From positions 1,025,095 to 1,089,094 of the forward strand of contig NW_011887296.1 of NCBI RefSeq assembly GCF_000151315.2: DNA of 64,000 bases. The letters are read 5' to 3'. Source of the stretch: Capsaspora owczarzaki ATCC 30864 (taxonomy: Eukaryota > Opisthokonta > Filasterea). Positions 1 to 17,128 of the stretch are shown piece after piece (the stretch's first letter is position 1; each line of letters begins with the position of its first letter). Made by a program: the position numbers and the translations under genes. Below the pieces are notes generated by a model. It made no database searches and was not told the origin of the DNA. It saw only the letters and a program-made list of their open reading frames with translations.

Positions 1-178
1 ACGAGGGGGGGGGAGAGAGAGTAAGGGATTGCAGCAAAAAGGCGAGATCTGCCTGCTTCTCTCGCTCTCCATCTTGCGCGCCCGACTTCCGTCCAATGGA
101 GGGGGCCAAAACACACTCGAGGGGGGCGCTGACTGAGCTTGTGGTTATTGGAGTGGGGGGGGGAAGTGAAAGGTGTAC

Positions 179-273
179 CGAGCGTGCTTGGCATTCATGT
201 TCCAGGGCGAGAAGACCACGTTGACGTCCTTGACAAACTTGAGCGCGTGCTTGAGTGAGTTGGTGCCAGCCAT
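179..273 (-). CDS. MRPL53: Mitochondrial ribosomal protein mL53, first exon (partial)
   Basis: This exon encodes about 31 residues beginning MAGTNSLKHALKFVKDV and continuing into VVFSPW and NAKHAR. mL53 proteins (animal MRPL53, yeast MRPL44) begin the same way: a short helix, a strand of the type V.V.F.PF, then a segment ending in R before TFL. The protein would belong to the large subunit of the mitochondrial ribosome. The exon ends at a good donor (CTCG|gtacac, 178-177) in phase 2. The rest of the gene should lie to the left, partly or wholly outside the window; I could not place a second exon with confidence in positions 1-170. The start is the only in-frame Met before the conserved strand. 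Confidence 0.55.
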
Positions 274-520
274 GTTGGTGAATGGAATAACAAGTATGAT
301 GACTGAGCAATCGGGAGAAGGTAGTGAATTGTTATGGCAAGGTGAAATCAGAGACCATTGGTTTGGGGAAAGGACAGGGATTTCCAAATGCAATAACGGC
401 AGTCCATCCGGCAGCAGGTTCCGAGATCGATACCGCAAAGTCTACTAATAGAGAAGAAGATGGTTTGTATTGCTGGAAAAAATAAAAAAAGGTGGGGAGA
501 AGAACCGACACTGCACTGCT

Positions 521-1690
521 CTACAACTCGGGCTTGAGCGTCTTCTTGTAATCGTTGATGCGCTTGACAAAGTCGGCCTTCTCGGCACAGCCCTTGCAGT
601 CGAGGTTGAGATCGTTGACGACCTTCTTGAGCTCGCGGACTCGGAGAGTGTTGACGTCGATGGCGTTCAGGTCAATTGGCTTGTCTACAACAGGAATGTG
701 GAAGAACACAAAGAATACAACCAAAGTGAGACATCGCCATTCATCACCAGCAAACAAGCTTAGCAGAACAAAGCAGAACGCGCATGCGCCACACGCGACA
801 TACCGTATTTGAGATCGCAGATCTGAGGATCGCGCTTTTCAAGGCGCTCGCAAACCTTCTCCTTGGGCAGTCCGAGTGAAATGGGGCGAGACACCTCACG
901 GAGCAGGCCAGTGGCAGCGTCTTCAGTGCCGCCGACGAAATAGCACTGTGAACGACGGTGCATCCCCGCAAGCAAGCAAGGTGAGCTGGTGAAAGGGCAA
1001 GCTCGTCCAAACGAACCAACAACCAGCACCACCACCTCCAACCCTCAACCACCATCCGCCAATCAATCAATCAATCAATCAATTACAAGCGCAAATTGAC
1101 TCTCATACCCAGCGGTTGTCCTTGCCAGTGGCCGACGCGCAGAACTCGCGGGTCTTGGCCTCAATCGCATTCATGTCGGTCAGCTCCTTGGCAGAGCACG
1201 ATGCCTGGATTGTTTCCACTGCCTTCAGGCACACTGTGACACAAAACAAAATCAACGGAGAGTGTGGTAAAGTCAAGTGAGTGCATGATGCGCAGTGAGC
1301 CCTTCCTTGTATGAAGTTCCATCATCGTTCAACAGGCAGTCCGTTTGTGGGAGCACTGCCACTGCCCGTGCTGAAGCTCGACCCCCTTGTCGAATGTGGA
1401 CTTGAGCTTGTGAGTGTTGATGTGGTTGTGCATCGGGGTGCAATGGCCAGCGGCAGATTGTGACGCTGAGCTGGACGAATCAGCGCCTTCCACGCGCGGT
1501 TCGATCGCCCAGAGCGCTGCGATGTGCTGTGCCAAAGCGCCGAGGCAAGGATCCCCTCGCCAGCATGGGATTGCAAAAAAAATGTGTGGTTTGTACCTTC
1601 GCAGCCGCCTGGGCGGTAGGCAGACGCAGTCGCAGCAGCGAACGCAAGCAGAGCCACAGTTCCAACCAGAGCAGCAACGAGCTTGACCAT
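521..1690 (-). CDS. MANF: MANF/CDNF family ER-stress secreted protein
   Basis: Four exons join in frame: 1597-1690, 1109-1233, 804-945 and 521-684, giving 174 residues (human MANF precursor is about 180). Residues 1-24 form a signal peptide (MVKLVAALVG...ASA). The saposin-like N-terminal domain follows, with GCEVCLKAV and a REFC..ATGKDNRWC segment that match MANF spacing. The C-terminal SAP-like domain carries LRVRELKKVVNDL and the CKGCAEK motif with its CxxC disulfide. KYDKPIDL spans the last intron exactly as in animals. MANF is a luminal ER protein that binds BiP and protects against ER stress. The protein ends KPEL, where animal MANF has RTDL, so an ER-retrieval signal is plausible. All borders are GT-AG. 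The gene is head to head with RAB7. Confidence 0.93.
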
Positions 1691-2952
1691 TCTGAACAGA
1701 ACAAATAAAATAAAAAATAAAATAAAAAAAAGAACTGAGATCATCAAAGACACCTACCTTTCGAGCCTTCTTGCTTTGCTGTGAACCACGAGTCCGTTTC
1801 ACTCGTCACGACTTGGCAAACTTTCAGCCTCCCTTTTCCCTCAAAGCATCTCCTGGAGCAAAATTTCGCCATGGAGTCACCACATTTCATCATGGAGTCA
1901 CCACTTGTTGTCTTTCGTCCTTCGTCCTTCGGTTGAGAAGAAGAAAAGTCCAGTTAAAATAAAAATGAAAGTGAAAAAAAAAAATCAGTTTTCATTTTTT
2001 TTGTAATTGTGTTTTTGTTTGTTCAACCAACAAATCTTCTATTGTTTTTGTTTCGCTTTTATTTCGATCTCATACGAACGAGTGCACTGTTTTCTGCGCT
2101 TTGAATCATCTTTTTCTTTGCCTTTGTGTTTTTTATTTTGTGTGCTTCCCGCCTCTTTTCTGCTTTTTTTTTTTTTTTTTCTGCTGCTTGTATTGTCCGT
2201 CGCCGTGTCCTCCTTTGTCCCCTCCCCCTCTCCCTTCCCTCTCGGCGCGCTCTCTCTCTTGCTCTAGTCTCGTACTCCCTCCCTTGCTGACAGCCGGAGC
2301 CCTGTTGCTGCAGCAGCGCGTCCCTTGCGCGTCAGCCAAAGTCATGCGCATTTTCTTTTTTTAATTTTTTAATTTTTTTTGTCCCTTTTTTTTTTTTTCT
2401 CCTTTCGTCTTTGCTTCGGCACGAGACGAGACGCTCGCCTTTTCCGACCTCTTCCCCGTTGCTTCGTGTCGTTTGCTTCCTCTGTTGTTGTGTCGTTTCA
2501 GCTTGAGCAACGACGGCGGACGCAGGAAGAGCACGGAAAACTGCAGTCCAAACGGACACATGCGCGTCTGTTTTTCGGTTGATTTTTTTTTTCTTTTTTT
2601 CTTCTTCTTCTTCTTCGCTCGACATTGCTGCGTGTCTCTCCCCGCCCTCCTCGTCGCATGCCCCTTGTGCTCGTCGTACGTGAGCGGCTGGCTCACCGTT
2701 CCTCGGACCACTCGCTGGCTCTCCAGCAAGCACTCCACGAACGAACCAGCTTCGAACAGCAAAACGGCTCTTTTTTTTTTTCAATTTTTTATTTTTTTTA
2801 TTATTATTTTTTATTTTCTTCCCTTTCTGCCTCACATGCTTTTTTTTTTTTTTTTTTTTCCCTTCCTTCCTCCCTCGGCTTGTTTCACTCACTCTGGTCC
2901 ACTCCACACACCCGTTGCTTCTGCTCTTGCTTCTATAGAACATATAAACACA
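1691..2952. promoter_or_regulatory. Divergent promoter region MANF / RAB7
   Basis: About 1.26 kb between the MANF start (minus) and the RAB7 start (plus). The RAB7 side is extremely pyrimidine-rich on the plus strand (T runs at about 2165-2180, 2385-2400, 2585-2615, 2770-2800 and 2838-2860) and ends in a TATA-like stretch, catataaaca, only 11 bases before the ATG. Short open frames here are made of T-run codons and are not genes. A 5' untranslated exon of RAB7 could be hidden in it. Confidence 0.5.
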
Positions 2953-4594
<1,642 letters not shown>

Positions 4595-5126
4595 AAGTCT
4601 TTTTGCTCTTTTTTTTTTTCCGGTTTTCGTAGTTTGTTTTGTCTACTTTTTTTTCTCTCTCTCTTTGATCTGTCGCGCTAGAAGCGATCGACCAGATACT
4701 GCGACCGCGCCCACCCCACCCACCCTCTGAATTGCCTTGCTGCCTGTCGGTGCGGAGTCTCTGGAGATTGCTTGTGGTTGAATTGTTGATGATTTTGTGC
4801 CAGTTTGTTTTTTTGTTCATGTTGAAACTTTTTTTTCAATCACCGCATCCACTGCAATTGTATCGCCATTAGCTTGAGGTTGTTGGGATTGGATGTGGGT
4901 GAAAGTTGGGGATGTGGGTGAAGAAGTTGGGGATGTTTGAATTGAAATGCCAGTAACCTGCTCTTCTCCTCCTCGTCCTTCTCGTCGTTAAACTAGTGTG
5001 TGTGTGTGTGTTGAACAAAAAACAAAAAAGCGTGCGTCGTAACACTCCTCGTTTTACACTCGTTATTGTTTTTTTCCCCTGCTCAACAGGGCTCAAAGTG
5101 CTGCGAAGTGAGCGTCGGGGTTTGGC
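4595..5126 (+). other. RAB7 3' flank and PI3K 5' flank
   Basis: 532 bases between two co-directional genes. They hold T-rich tracts just after the RAB7 stop, a short GTGGGTGAA-type repeat (gatgtgggtgaaagttgggg, then a second gatgtgggtgaa) at 4891-4925 and a (TG)n at about 4997-5010. I see no gene. Confidence 0.5.
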
Positions 5127-8100
5127 ATGCTCGCGTCTTCAGCTGGTGCTGCTGCGCCAAAGCCCCCGCCGCGGCGGCCCCGCTCGGGATCGGTCGATAC
5201 CGCCGTCCCACTAGTGCTCTACTTGCGAGTGTGGGCAAATTCGGCCGTCGTCGCCGCCGAGTCGACCACCCGCAATGACGCTGCTCAATTCGGCTCAGCT
5301 CACGACGCGGCCACCACTACCGCAGGTCTGTCTTCCACCCCTGCCCCGCGTGCGTCCTTCCGTTCTGGATTGGCTTGCTGCTTTGCTTATTGTTGTTGCT
5401 GGTGAAGCATTGAGACTCATATCTGCTCATTCAAACTGCAATACTCTTTCGCGCGCGGTTTTTGAATCACTTTTTACACAACCAGAGCGCAATGTCACAA
5501 CGGGACTGTCGGCCGACCAAGAGCTGCTCGTCGATGCGCTCGTGCTGGAAGTGCCCACGGGCCGCTTGGCCGCAGCCGGTCTGCCCAGTGCCCGTGCAGC
5601 GCTGCACCGCGCAAGGATTGCACGGATTCGTCGCGAGTTGTTTGTACTGGAAGTCGAGCGCGCGCGTCGCCTCGCCATGCTCAACGCAACACTGCAGAAG
5701 GTTGCTACGGTCGCCAGCCAACTGCTGACGGCGTCCGAGGCGGCTGCGGCGGCTGCGTTGGCCGGTGCGGGACCTGGCGCTGCCTCCGATGCAGAATCGC
5801 CATTCGCAGCGCTTGCCAATGCCGCGAGCAAGTTTGGCCTGCTGCCACGATCAAGCAAGGCACTTAATGCCGGTGCGCTAGCCTCGCCAAGTTCGACAGG
5901 CTCTATTGCAGATGTGGCCGCGTCGAAAACGGGACCGCGCTCGTCGCCAAGCAACTCTGTCTTTTACTTTCCATCGTCATCGCCTTCTCCGGGACAGCCT
6001 TTTGACCAACCCTCATCATCAGCAGCTGCCGAAGAATCTGGGATGGATGCTTCTTCTGGGTCGTTGGACAAGACTGACAAGCTTTCCTTGGACAAGTTGT
6101 CCTTGGACAAGGTGTCTGTCGACAAATTGCCGCTCACTACTACTCCGCCAGGACAATCTCCTGCGCCAGTCCTCATGATGGTGCCGCACGTCACGTCGCC
6201 GCTTGTTGAGCAACTGTTAACGCTATCGCGTGCTGGAGATGCGGCGACGCTGTCAGCGCGGCTGCAGCAACAATACGGGATGGCCGGTGCTCTCCAGCAC
6301 TCGCAACAACTACTGCAACAACTGGGCAATCCGCTGGCGGTTGTGCCCCAGCTCTCGCAAGAGCAGGTCGCTGTACTGCGTTTCCAGCGTTGGCAGATGG
6401 ACAGTCCTCTAGTCAGCGAATTCTTGTTGCTTCACGGCCTCGATCCGAGCGACTTGGTTGACGACCCACTCGTGCAGGCACGGGGCCTCGCATCTCGTCC
6501 ATCTCGGAACTTTGCTCATCTGTCAACGTCCACGCACGGCCAAACCGCTGCGCTCTCCTCGCATTCACGGCATGCGCGCGTCGCAAGCATGACGCGCATG
6601 ATGATCCACGGTTCAAGTCGCTCGCATGAAAACGAAGGCGGGGTTGCGGAGGCCAGTGTGAATGGAGCGGGTGATGCGAGTTTGGACGCACCAACTCGTG
6701 AAGTACGCGTATGTCGCGAACATTTGTTGCAGTACTTTTGCGGCCTCGGCCGTGTCAACGACAGCATCCGCAACCGGGCCCGCGAGTCCTTGTACTCTGC
6801 CATCCAGTCCATCGCCGACGACCAGACTCTGCAGCAGCAATCGTCAGAGGATGCTGCCGCAGTCGCCGCACCGTCCGTCTTTTCATCCGACATTGCACAC
6901 ACCGTCACGTTGTCGATCGGCTCGGTGGACCTCCCGGCTCCCCGCGACACCTTCCCATCGTTGGTCGGCTCGTTTGCTTGGATGGAAGCAAGGCTCTACT
7001 ATGGCAGTACTCTGCTCAACCAGCCCGGAACCGCCTTTGCCACGTCCGCGCAGAAAGTCACCGCGTTTGCCGACCGACTTCTCTTTCACAATTTCAAGAT
7101 TGACTTTGGCGTGGCTCTCCATTCTGTGCCTCGCGGCACTCGCATCCAGCTCACATTGGTCTCGGCACCACGCGCACCAACAGTGGCAGCTGTCGTTGCG
7201 AGCCGTATAACAAGCGCGGGTGATGCGACAGCGACCAATAACAACAGCAACATGGCTGCACAATCAACAAGCGCGTTCTCCTCATCAAGCGCAAGTACCT
7301 CCGCCGGCGGTGTTCCCCGCCTGGCTACCGTCACGCCGGTCTTGTCCACAACATCTCGAGTGGTGGCCTGGGCGAATATTGCACTTGTTGACTGCGAGGC
7401 CAACGTTGCTCAAGGGCAGCTGCATGTTCGGCTGTGGGATGGCATGCAGCCGTCTCTCTATGGCACTACCTCGACCACGCGGTCGCCGCTGGCGGCGACA
7501 GCGCATGTCGCACTTCAGGCCTTTAGCCACAAAATCTTTTTCGTTGATCCTTGGTCCTCCAAAGACCCTCCTTCTCCTTCGCAAGCTCGCAAACAACGTC
7601 GCGCACATCCTGCGATTCGACGTGGCACGGTATCGGTTGCGACCTCTGCTGAGGAAGCAGCGGCAAAACCGTTTCGGCACAGCGATAGCGCTGACGCATT
7701 GCTGCTGCTGCAGCAGACATCATCATTGCCTTCGGGTGAAGACGAAAAGGAAGCCTCGACCACCAGCCTTCCCAGCGAGTCCCATAGCTCGGAAAGCCAC
7801 GAGTGCGACGGGGACGCTGCAACAGTTTCGGACACGGTGGCTGCTCCCGAACCACACACCAACTCGGAGGTGCCGTCGTCGTCCCCATCCCCTCTGCCTT
7901 CAAGTAGTACAGCTGCTACTTCAAAAGACCCAGCGCGAAGGCGCCTTGGCAACGCCGAATCCAGCAGGTTGAGCACCGATCACGATGTCATTGACAAGTT
8001 GATTGCAGTTGATTGGCTCAACTCGGCGGCAGCTCGCGTTGCGATGCAGCAAATCTCCAGCACACCGACGCTGCAGTCCCCGACCGCGGCGCTGCGCCTT

Positions 8101-9801
8101 CTTGGTGGCGCTTTCCCGGACAGCACGGTTCGCGCGTTCGCCGTCTCGTGTTTGCATCGCGTGAGCGACGGCGAGTTTGTCGAGTACTCGATGCAGTTGG
8201 TGCAAGCGCTCAAGTTTGAAAACTACCATGATTCGCCGCTGGCGCGCCATTTGCTCGAGCGTGCCTTGTCCGACGACCGAATCGGCCAACGGGTGTTTTG
8301 GTATCTGCGCTCCGAAGCCAAACTACCCACGTTCCGCGAGCGCTTTTCGCTTCTGCTGGAGGTCTTTATTGCCTTGTTGGATCGAAATCGGCTCCTTCGC
8401 CTTGTCCACCAGGTTGATGTTCACGCAGAACTCGAGTACGTCGCGCAAGCGGTGAAACATGTCAAGGCGGCCTCGAGACACGCGCTTCTTCATGCCATGC
8501 TGTCTGCGATGCGACTCCCGCCCGTGTTCGGCCTTCCAATCGCTACAACCGAGCGTACCCTTGGAGAAACCTTTGCCGCGGCGCAGATGCCAGACTCGCC
8601 AGTGCTGTCTCGCGCAATGTCCGTCTCGGTGACTCGCACTCCGAGCACCCGAGGAGGGGGAGGATCGCACCGGCCTTCTGTGTCTAGCCGGCCGCGGCCC
8701 GCTGATATTGCCTCGTCTGTTTCGCTTGGGAACTCGGCTACCTTGACAGGAGCTGCGGAAGCCTCTGGGCCCGACTTTAAAATGTTTTGTGGACTCAACG
8801 TGTCCGGGTGCAAAGTGCTCGACTCGAAAAAGCTTCCCTTGTGGCTGTCATTCAAGACCACCAATCCGTTTGCACAGCCCTTCTATGCTCTGCTCAAGTG
8901 CGGTGATGATGTTCGGCAGGACATGCTCACCTTGCAGCTCATCCGCCTGATGGATCGACTCTGGAAGGCCAACAATCTCGACTTGCGCCTCATCACGTAC
9001 GACTGCATTGCCACGGACGTGAGTGGCGCTGGTGTGGGTCTGATCCAAGCCGTTCGCGATGCCACCACCCTTTCCGCCATTCAAAAACTCGTCGCGGGCT
9101 CTGCGGCGGTTTTCAAAGAAAACACCATTTCCGTGTGGCTCCGGCAGCAAAATCCGATCGAAGAGGACTATATCGCTGCGGTAGACAACTTTACCCTCTC
9201 ATGCGCAGGCTATTGCGTCGCCACCTATGTGCTGGGCATTGGTGATCGCCACAACGACAACATTATGTTGAAGAGCGACGGGCACATCTTCCACATTGAC
9301 TTTGGGCACATTCTAGGCAATATTAAGCGCAAGTTTGGCATCAAGCGCGAGCGCACGCCGTTCATTCTCACCTCAGGCTTTGCCAATGTCATGGGCGGCT
9401 CTGGCAAAGACAATGGCCAGTTCACCAAGTTCCAGGTGTACAGCTGCCATGCTTTTATGATTTTGCGGCAGAATGCGGCCCTGTTTATCAACCTGTTGTT
9501 GCTGGTACGTTTGCGTTGAGAATTTTGGGGTGCCATAGGTGGAGGTTTTTTTTCGTTTCATACTGACGTGACGATTCTGTATATCACTGTTCTGTTTTGG
9601 ATGTGCGCAATGCAGATGCTTGGCTCTGGATTACCAGAGCTACGGTCGGAAGACGACATTGCATACGTCAAATCTGCTCTTTTCCTCGACCAAAACGATG
9701 CTGATGCACTGAGGTCCTTCCAAGATCTGCTGGCCGGTGTCTTGAAGGCGGAATGGAGCACGCAAATCAATTGGTACATTCACAATCTTAAACATGCATA
9801 A
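5127..9801 (+). CDS. Class I phosphoinositide 3-kinase catalytic subunit
   Basis: Model: exons 5127-5325, 5486-9504 and 9616-9801, all in phase, 1467 residues (animal p110 is about 1070). The first 450 residues are low-complexity, Ala/Ser-rich, with a DKLSLDK-type repeat, and I cannot confirm adaptor-binding or Ras-binding domains. A C2 domain follows (SDIAHTVTLSIG to QLTLVSA), with a long Ser/Thr insert, then the helical PIK domain (DKLIAVDWLNSAAARV to FRERFSLLLE). The kinase domain has the ATP-binding lysine in ALLKCGDDVRQD, the catalytic loop GIGDRHNDNIML, the DFG motif in HIDFGHILGN and the activation loop KRKFGIKRERTPF. That basic loop is the class I signature, which allows PI(4,5)P2 as substrate; Vps34 and class II differ here. 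The protein ends in INWYIHNLKHA. The long open frame also reads through intron 1, so the ATG at 5127 is chosen because its exon splices in phase. Confidence 0.9.
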
Positions 9802-9928
9802 GCAACAAGCGGCATTTGGTGTTATGCTTGTTTTTTCATGCAATATGCGTCACATCACACACAATTTATCAATAAATCTCAGCATCACTCAAGTTTGGCG
9901 TGAGCCATTGTCAAGCTTGGTCGTTTGT

Positions 9929-12725
9929 TTACTTTGCTCCAACATGGGTGCGGCTATCCCGTCGCGACTGACGCCGCTTTGTTCCACGCACTGTCAGCAG
10001 ATTGTCCATCGCGCTACGAAGCTTGTCGGGAATGCTGAAGAAGGAATTAGCCTGCAGTGCTTGCTTGCAGTCGTTCTGAAAGTTCAGGTTGCCTGTGGAA
10101 CACACAAACACAAAAACGAAACAAACACAAAAACGAAAACAAAAACAATGTGCATTGGTTTGGTTGAATGTGCGTCGTCTGAGAAAGCAGTCTGGCAGGG
10201 ATAAAGTCACATTCGCCTTACTGCTCATCCGAAGAATGTTGCTGATGGAATTGGCAATCGAGGGAACAAAGTGAGGAAGAGCTTTGACGGATGAAGGGAG
10301 TCCGCCCAGCGGAATATCGCTCATCCGACGCCGCGACCTTTCGCGCACCGCAGCGGGCGCGATCTGAGGTGCAAGAATTCGATCTGCGCTGAGCGGGTTC
10401 TTAAGCAGTCCAAGAAGATCTGCGTGCAAAGTTTCGCGAAGGGTCAGCCTTGTTTTTGTTTTTTTTTCTTCCAAAACTGAATCTTTGTTTTTCATGCTGG
10501 TTTTCATACCGCACGCGGTCACCAGCGACTCGACCAAGGTCTTGCTAATGATAACGTCGACAAGTGCGAATGATCCTGATTTGCACAGTACGATTGAGAC
10601 AATCTCCGCAGACACGCATTCGCGGCAAAATCGGGCATACCTTGCGGGACTTCAGAGCAGCTGAACAGGACGCGTGTCTTTTCATTCATTTGGGACCGAT
10701 CCACTACACCGACAAAGATGCCTTGGATTCGCACCGCTGCGCAACAGCAATGAAAGGTTATTGAGTTACCACTCGAAACGAGAAAAAAGGTAAACCACAA
10801 ATAGAACCCGCCTACCAATGCGATCAACGAATGCCGCGTGTGCCACATCCAACTCGTGGTAGACTTGTACCGTGCAGGTGACGTTCGGAGCGGTGGTGTT
10901 GGAAAACACAGAGTACAGCTGTGCCATCCGCGTCACAGTGCAAATGTCGTCGTGTTGTTGACGCAGCGTTCGAGTCTGCTGCGGCACTCGGTAAATGACC
11001 TCCGAGTCAAGTTGGCAGGCCTGAGAGGTAGGGGTTTTGTCAGTGGCTGAAGTGGGATAGGGGGGGGGGGCAAGCAATGAAGTATCGGCACAAACATTAC
11101 CTTGGGACTGGCAATGCGAAGCGTCAATACAACGTGACTACCCTGGGTCGAAAGCAACAGCCGAGGAGCCCCGGCTTTCATTTGGTTGAGCATTGCTACG
11201 ACTGCCGAATTTCCAGAGCATGCTGCAAGCCACAAAAAAAAAAAAAGTCAGCGACATCGGAGCAAAAACAAAACAATCGACATTTGCCATCCCGCTCGAG
11301 CCCAGAACAACTCATCCATCTTTACATTGGAAATGACGCGCCACGAGTGCTTCCAGATCTTCAAGAGGCATTGCGCTCGGTGCTGCAAGAGATCAAGCCA
11401 TTAGAAAAACCAACCCAAAACTAAAAAAAAAAAACCAAAACCCAAAAACAACCCAAACAACGCATACCACTAATCGAGAACTCCACGGGCAAGTGATCCG
11501 CCAAATGCACAACAGACATGACTGCGTCATGTTCGACGGCTGCAGCAATCTCGATCGCCGATACAGGGTTATCAGTGGCGCCAGATTGGCTGCTTCGATT
11601 CCAGACGGCAAGCATCAACAGTAGGAATTGCTGAAGCTGTCAACACCCCAGCCCGGGAGATCGACCAATCGATGAGCATCAGAACAACACGGATTTTGAT
11701 GGAATATGGCAATAATCGCACGGTATCAGTTGATCGGTCCAAAGTGAGCCAAAGCATAAGACAGCGAAAACATTCAACACACTCACAAACAAACAAAAAA
11801 CCGCGCAAATTTCCCGCAAAATTGAACTTTTTACCTCAACAAGACAACCGGAAGCAAGTGCGACGCGCTGGCCCGCGACCGAGTTTGGATCGAGTGGAGG
11901 AAGGTCGTCGTCATCCATTCCAGTCGGTTCATCGTCCTCGGCGTCGTACCCGTCGTCGTGTTCGTCGTCGTTGTCGTCGCAGGGTGGCGGCACAAGCGGA
12001 TGCGCGTTCAAGTTGGCGTTCTGGACGTCCTGTTGCTCCCAGCCGGCTTCGTCTCTGCCAGAACCACCCCACGCATTGCGATGCATGCCGGCGTTGTTGT
12101 TTGCATTGTAGTAGGCCGCACGACTCTGCTGGTGCAGCTGCTGTTGCTGGTGCTGGTGCTGGGCGTGGAGAGCGGCGCGGGCAGCGAAAAGCTCTTGCGC
12201 TTGCTCCCTCTTCAGCTGCAGCTGCAGCTGCTGTCGCTGCTGTTCGAGATGGGCTTGCTGCAATTCAACCAGCGACTTTTGTGGCATTCCAAACTGCGCA
12301 TAGGCGATCGCGGCTTCCGTTTGGTGCAAGGGGAGCGTTTCCATTCTCGACGTCTCGGGCGCGCACTGTTGTTGCTCTTGTTGTTGTTGTTGCTCAAGAT
12401 GCTGCTGCAGCTCGAACTGGAGTCGATACTGTTGTTGGTGTTGCTGCGGTAGATGCTGCTGCTGCTGCTGCTGTTGCTGCTGCTGGAAGAACTCTTGCTC
12501 GCGGAGAAGAAGCTCCTGCTGCGCTGCAAGTCGCTGCCGGACAACCTCGCGCCGGAAGGCCAGCTCAAACACATTCACCTCGACCATCGGGCCTCGCTCG
12601 CTCCGACGAGAGCGTTGGCGCAGGTGCTGCGTCTGCTTTGGTGGCTGCGCTTCGAACGGAGCTGCACGAGCGTTCATCTTGATCGCAGCGGCCGCTTCTT
12701 GGCTGGACATTTCCATCACTGGCAT
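9929..12725 (-). CDS. Uncharacterised polyglutamine protein (multi-exon)
   Basis: I do not recognise this gene. Exon 1 (11835-12725, 297 residues) starts MPVMEMSSQEAAAAIK and holds a basic coiled-coil-like helix (FRREVVRQRLAAQQELLL), several glutamine runs encoded mainly by CAG/CAA, and an Asp/Glu-rich stretch. Exon 2 (11468-11636, LQQFLLLMLAVWN to EFSIS) and exons near 11385-11325, 11222-11100 and 11020-10815 join in phase and encode a globular-looking part with beta-type segments (PRLLLSTQGSHVVLTLRI, SFALVDVIISKTLVES). Three or four more exons lead to a stop at 9929. The join near 10620-10660 would need an intron of about 38 bases, so the model is uncertain there. It lies tail to tail with PI3K, 127 bases apart. 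The frame, phases and borders make it a real gene; the function is unknown. Confidence 0.6.
12120..12500 (-). repeat. CAG/CAA triplet runs encoding polyglutamine
   Basis: Plus-strand CTG/TTG clusters read on the coding strand as Gln. The longest uninterrupted stretch (about 10 Gln) is near 12453-12485, with shorter runs at about 12121-12150, 12220-12240 and 12370-12400. Confidence 0.85.
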
Positions 12726-13238
12726 TTTCAGAACTGAGCTTTTTCCTCAACTTTTGCTCTCCTCAGAACAACGCCGAAGAGTATCAGCAGGAATAAGTGT
12801 CGGACAACCAAAAGTCACACAACGAAATACAAAAAACAAAAGTGGAGTGAGCAGTGAATGCATGCCAGAAAGGGGCATATCGGGATTATCAGGAGCGTAG
12901 GAGATGATCGGGGGGCGGCGGGTGGTGGCAGGTCGGAATCGCAAAACAAATAACCCAATCGGCTGTGTTCCCGATATGCCCCCCTCCCACGCAAATGCCA
13001 AAGTTGGAAAGTATGCGAGCAACTAAGACAACAACACACCAAGAACGCTCGAACGACCAGCGCAGTTTGGATGGGTCGCGTTTTTTGGGGCCCTAACCCT
13101 CCCCAAACCTTCCATCAACTGCATCAGAACTCAGGGGCACGCGGAACGACACCTACAATCCAAAAGGTCTATTCAACGTAATAACAAGAAGCATATCCAA
13201 AAAACGCGCACAGGTATGCAAAACAAGAGGAGCGGCAA
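12726..13238. other. Intergenic space upstream of the polyQ gene
   Basis: 513 bases between the polyQ protein start (minus) and the sorting nexin stop (minus). This is the presumed promoter of the polyQ gene and the 3' UTR of the nexin. An imperfect duplicated ggggcatatcggga / cccgatatgccccc pair (about 12875-12888 and 12972-12985) forms an inverted repeat with a loop of about 80 bases. No gene is seen. Confidence 0.45.
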
Positions 13239-16921
<3,683 letters not shown>

Positions 16922-17128
16922 TGACAAAAAAAGGATGACTGGAGCGACGGTTTCCATTCCCCTCCCGTCCCAAAACGACTCGCGTGAAGCTAACTCTGAG
17001 TTTGAGGCCTCGCTGCTCTTGCTTCTTGGACGGTGGGCGAGGGGGCAAGAAAAAAAACGGCTGGCATCGAATGGCCATGCACCGTAAATCCCAAAAATGT
17101 CCATTCACAACTTTCCATTCACACTCCG

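Noticed and set aside
13090-13105. ccctaaccct as telomeric repeat
   Set aside because: There is only one copy and a bit, with no array.
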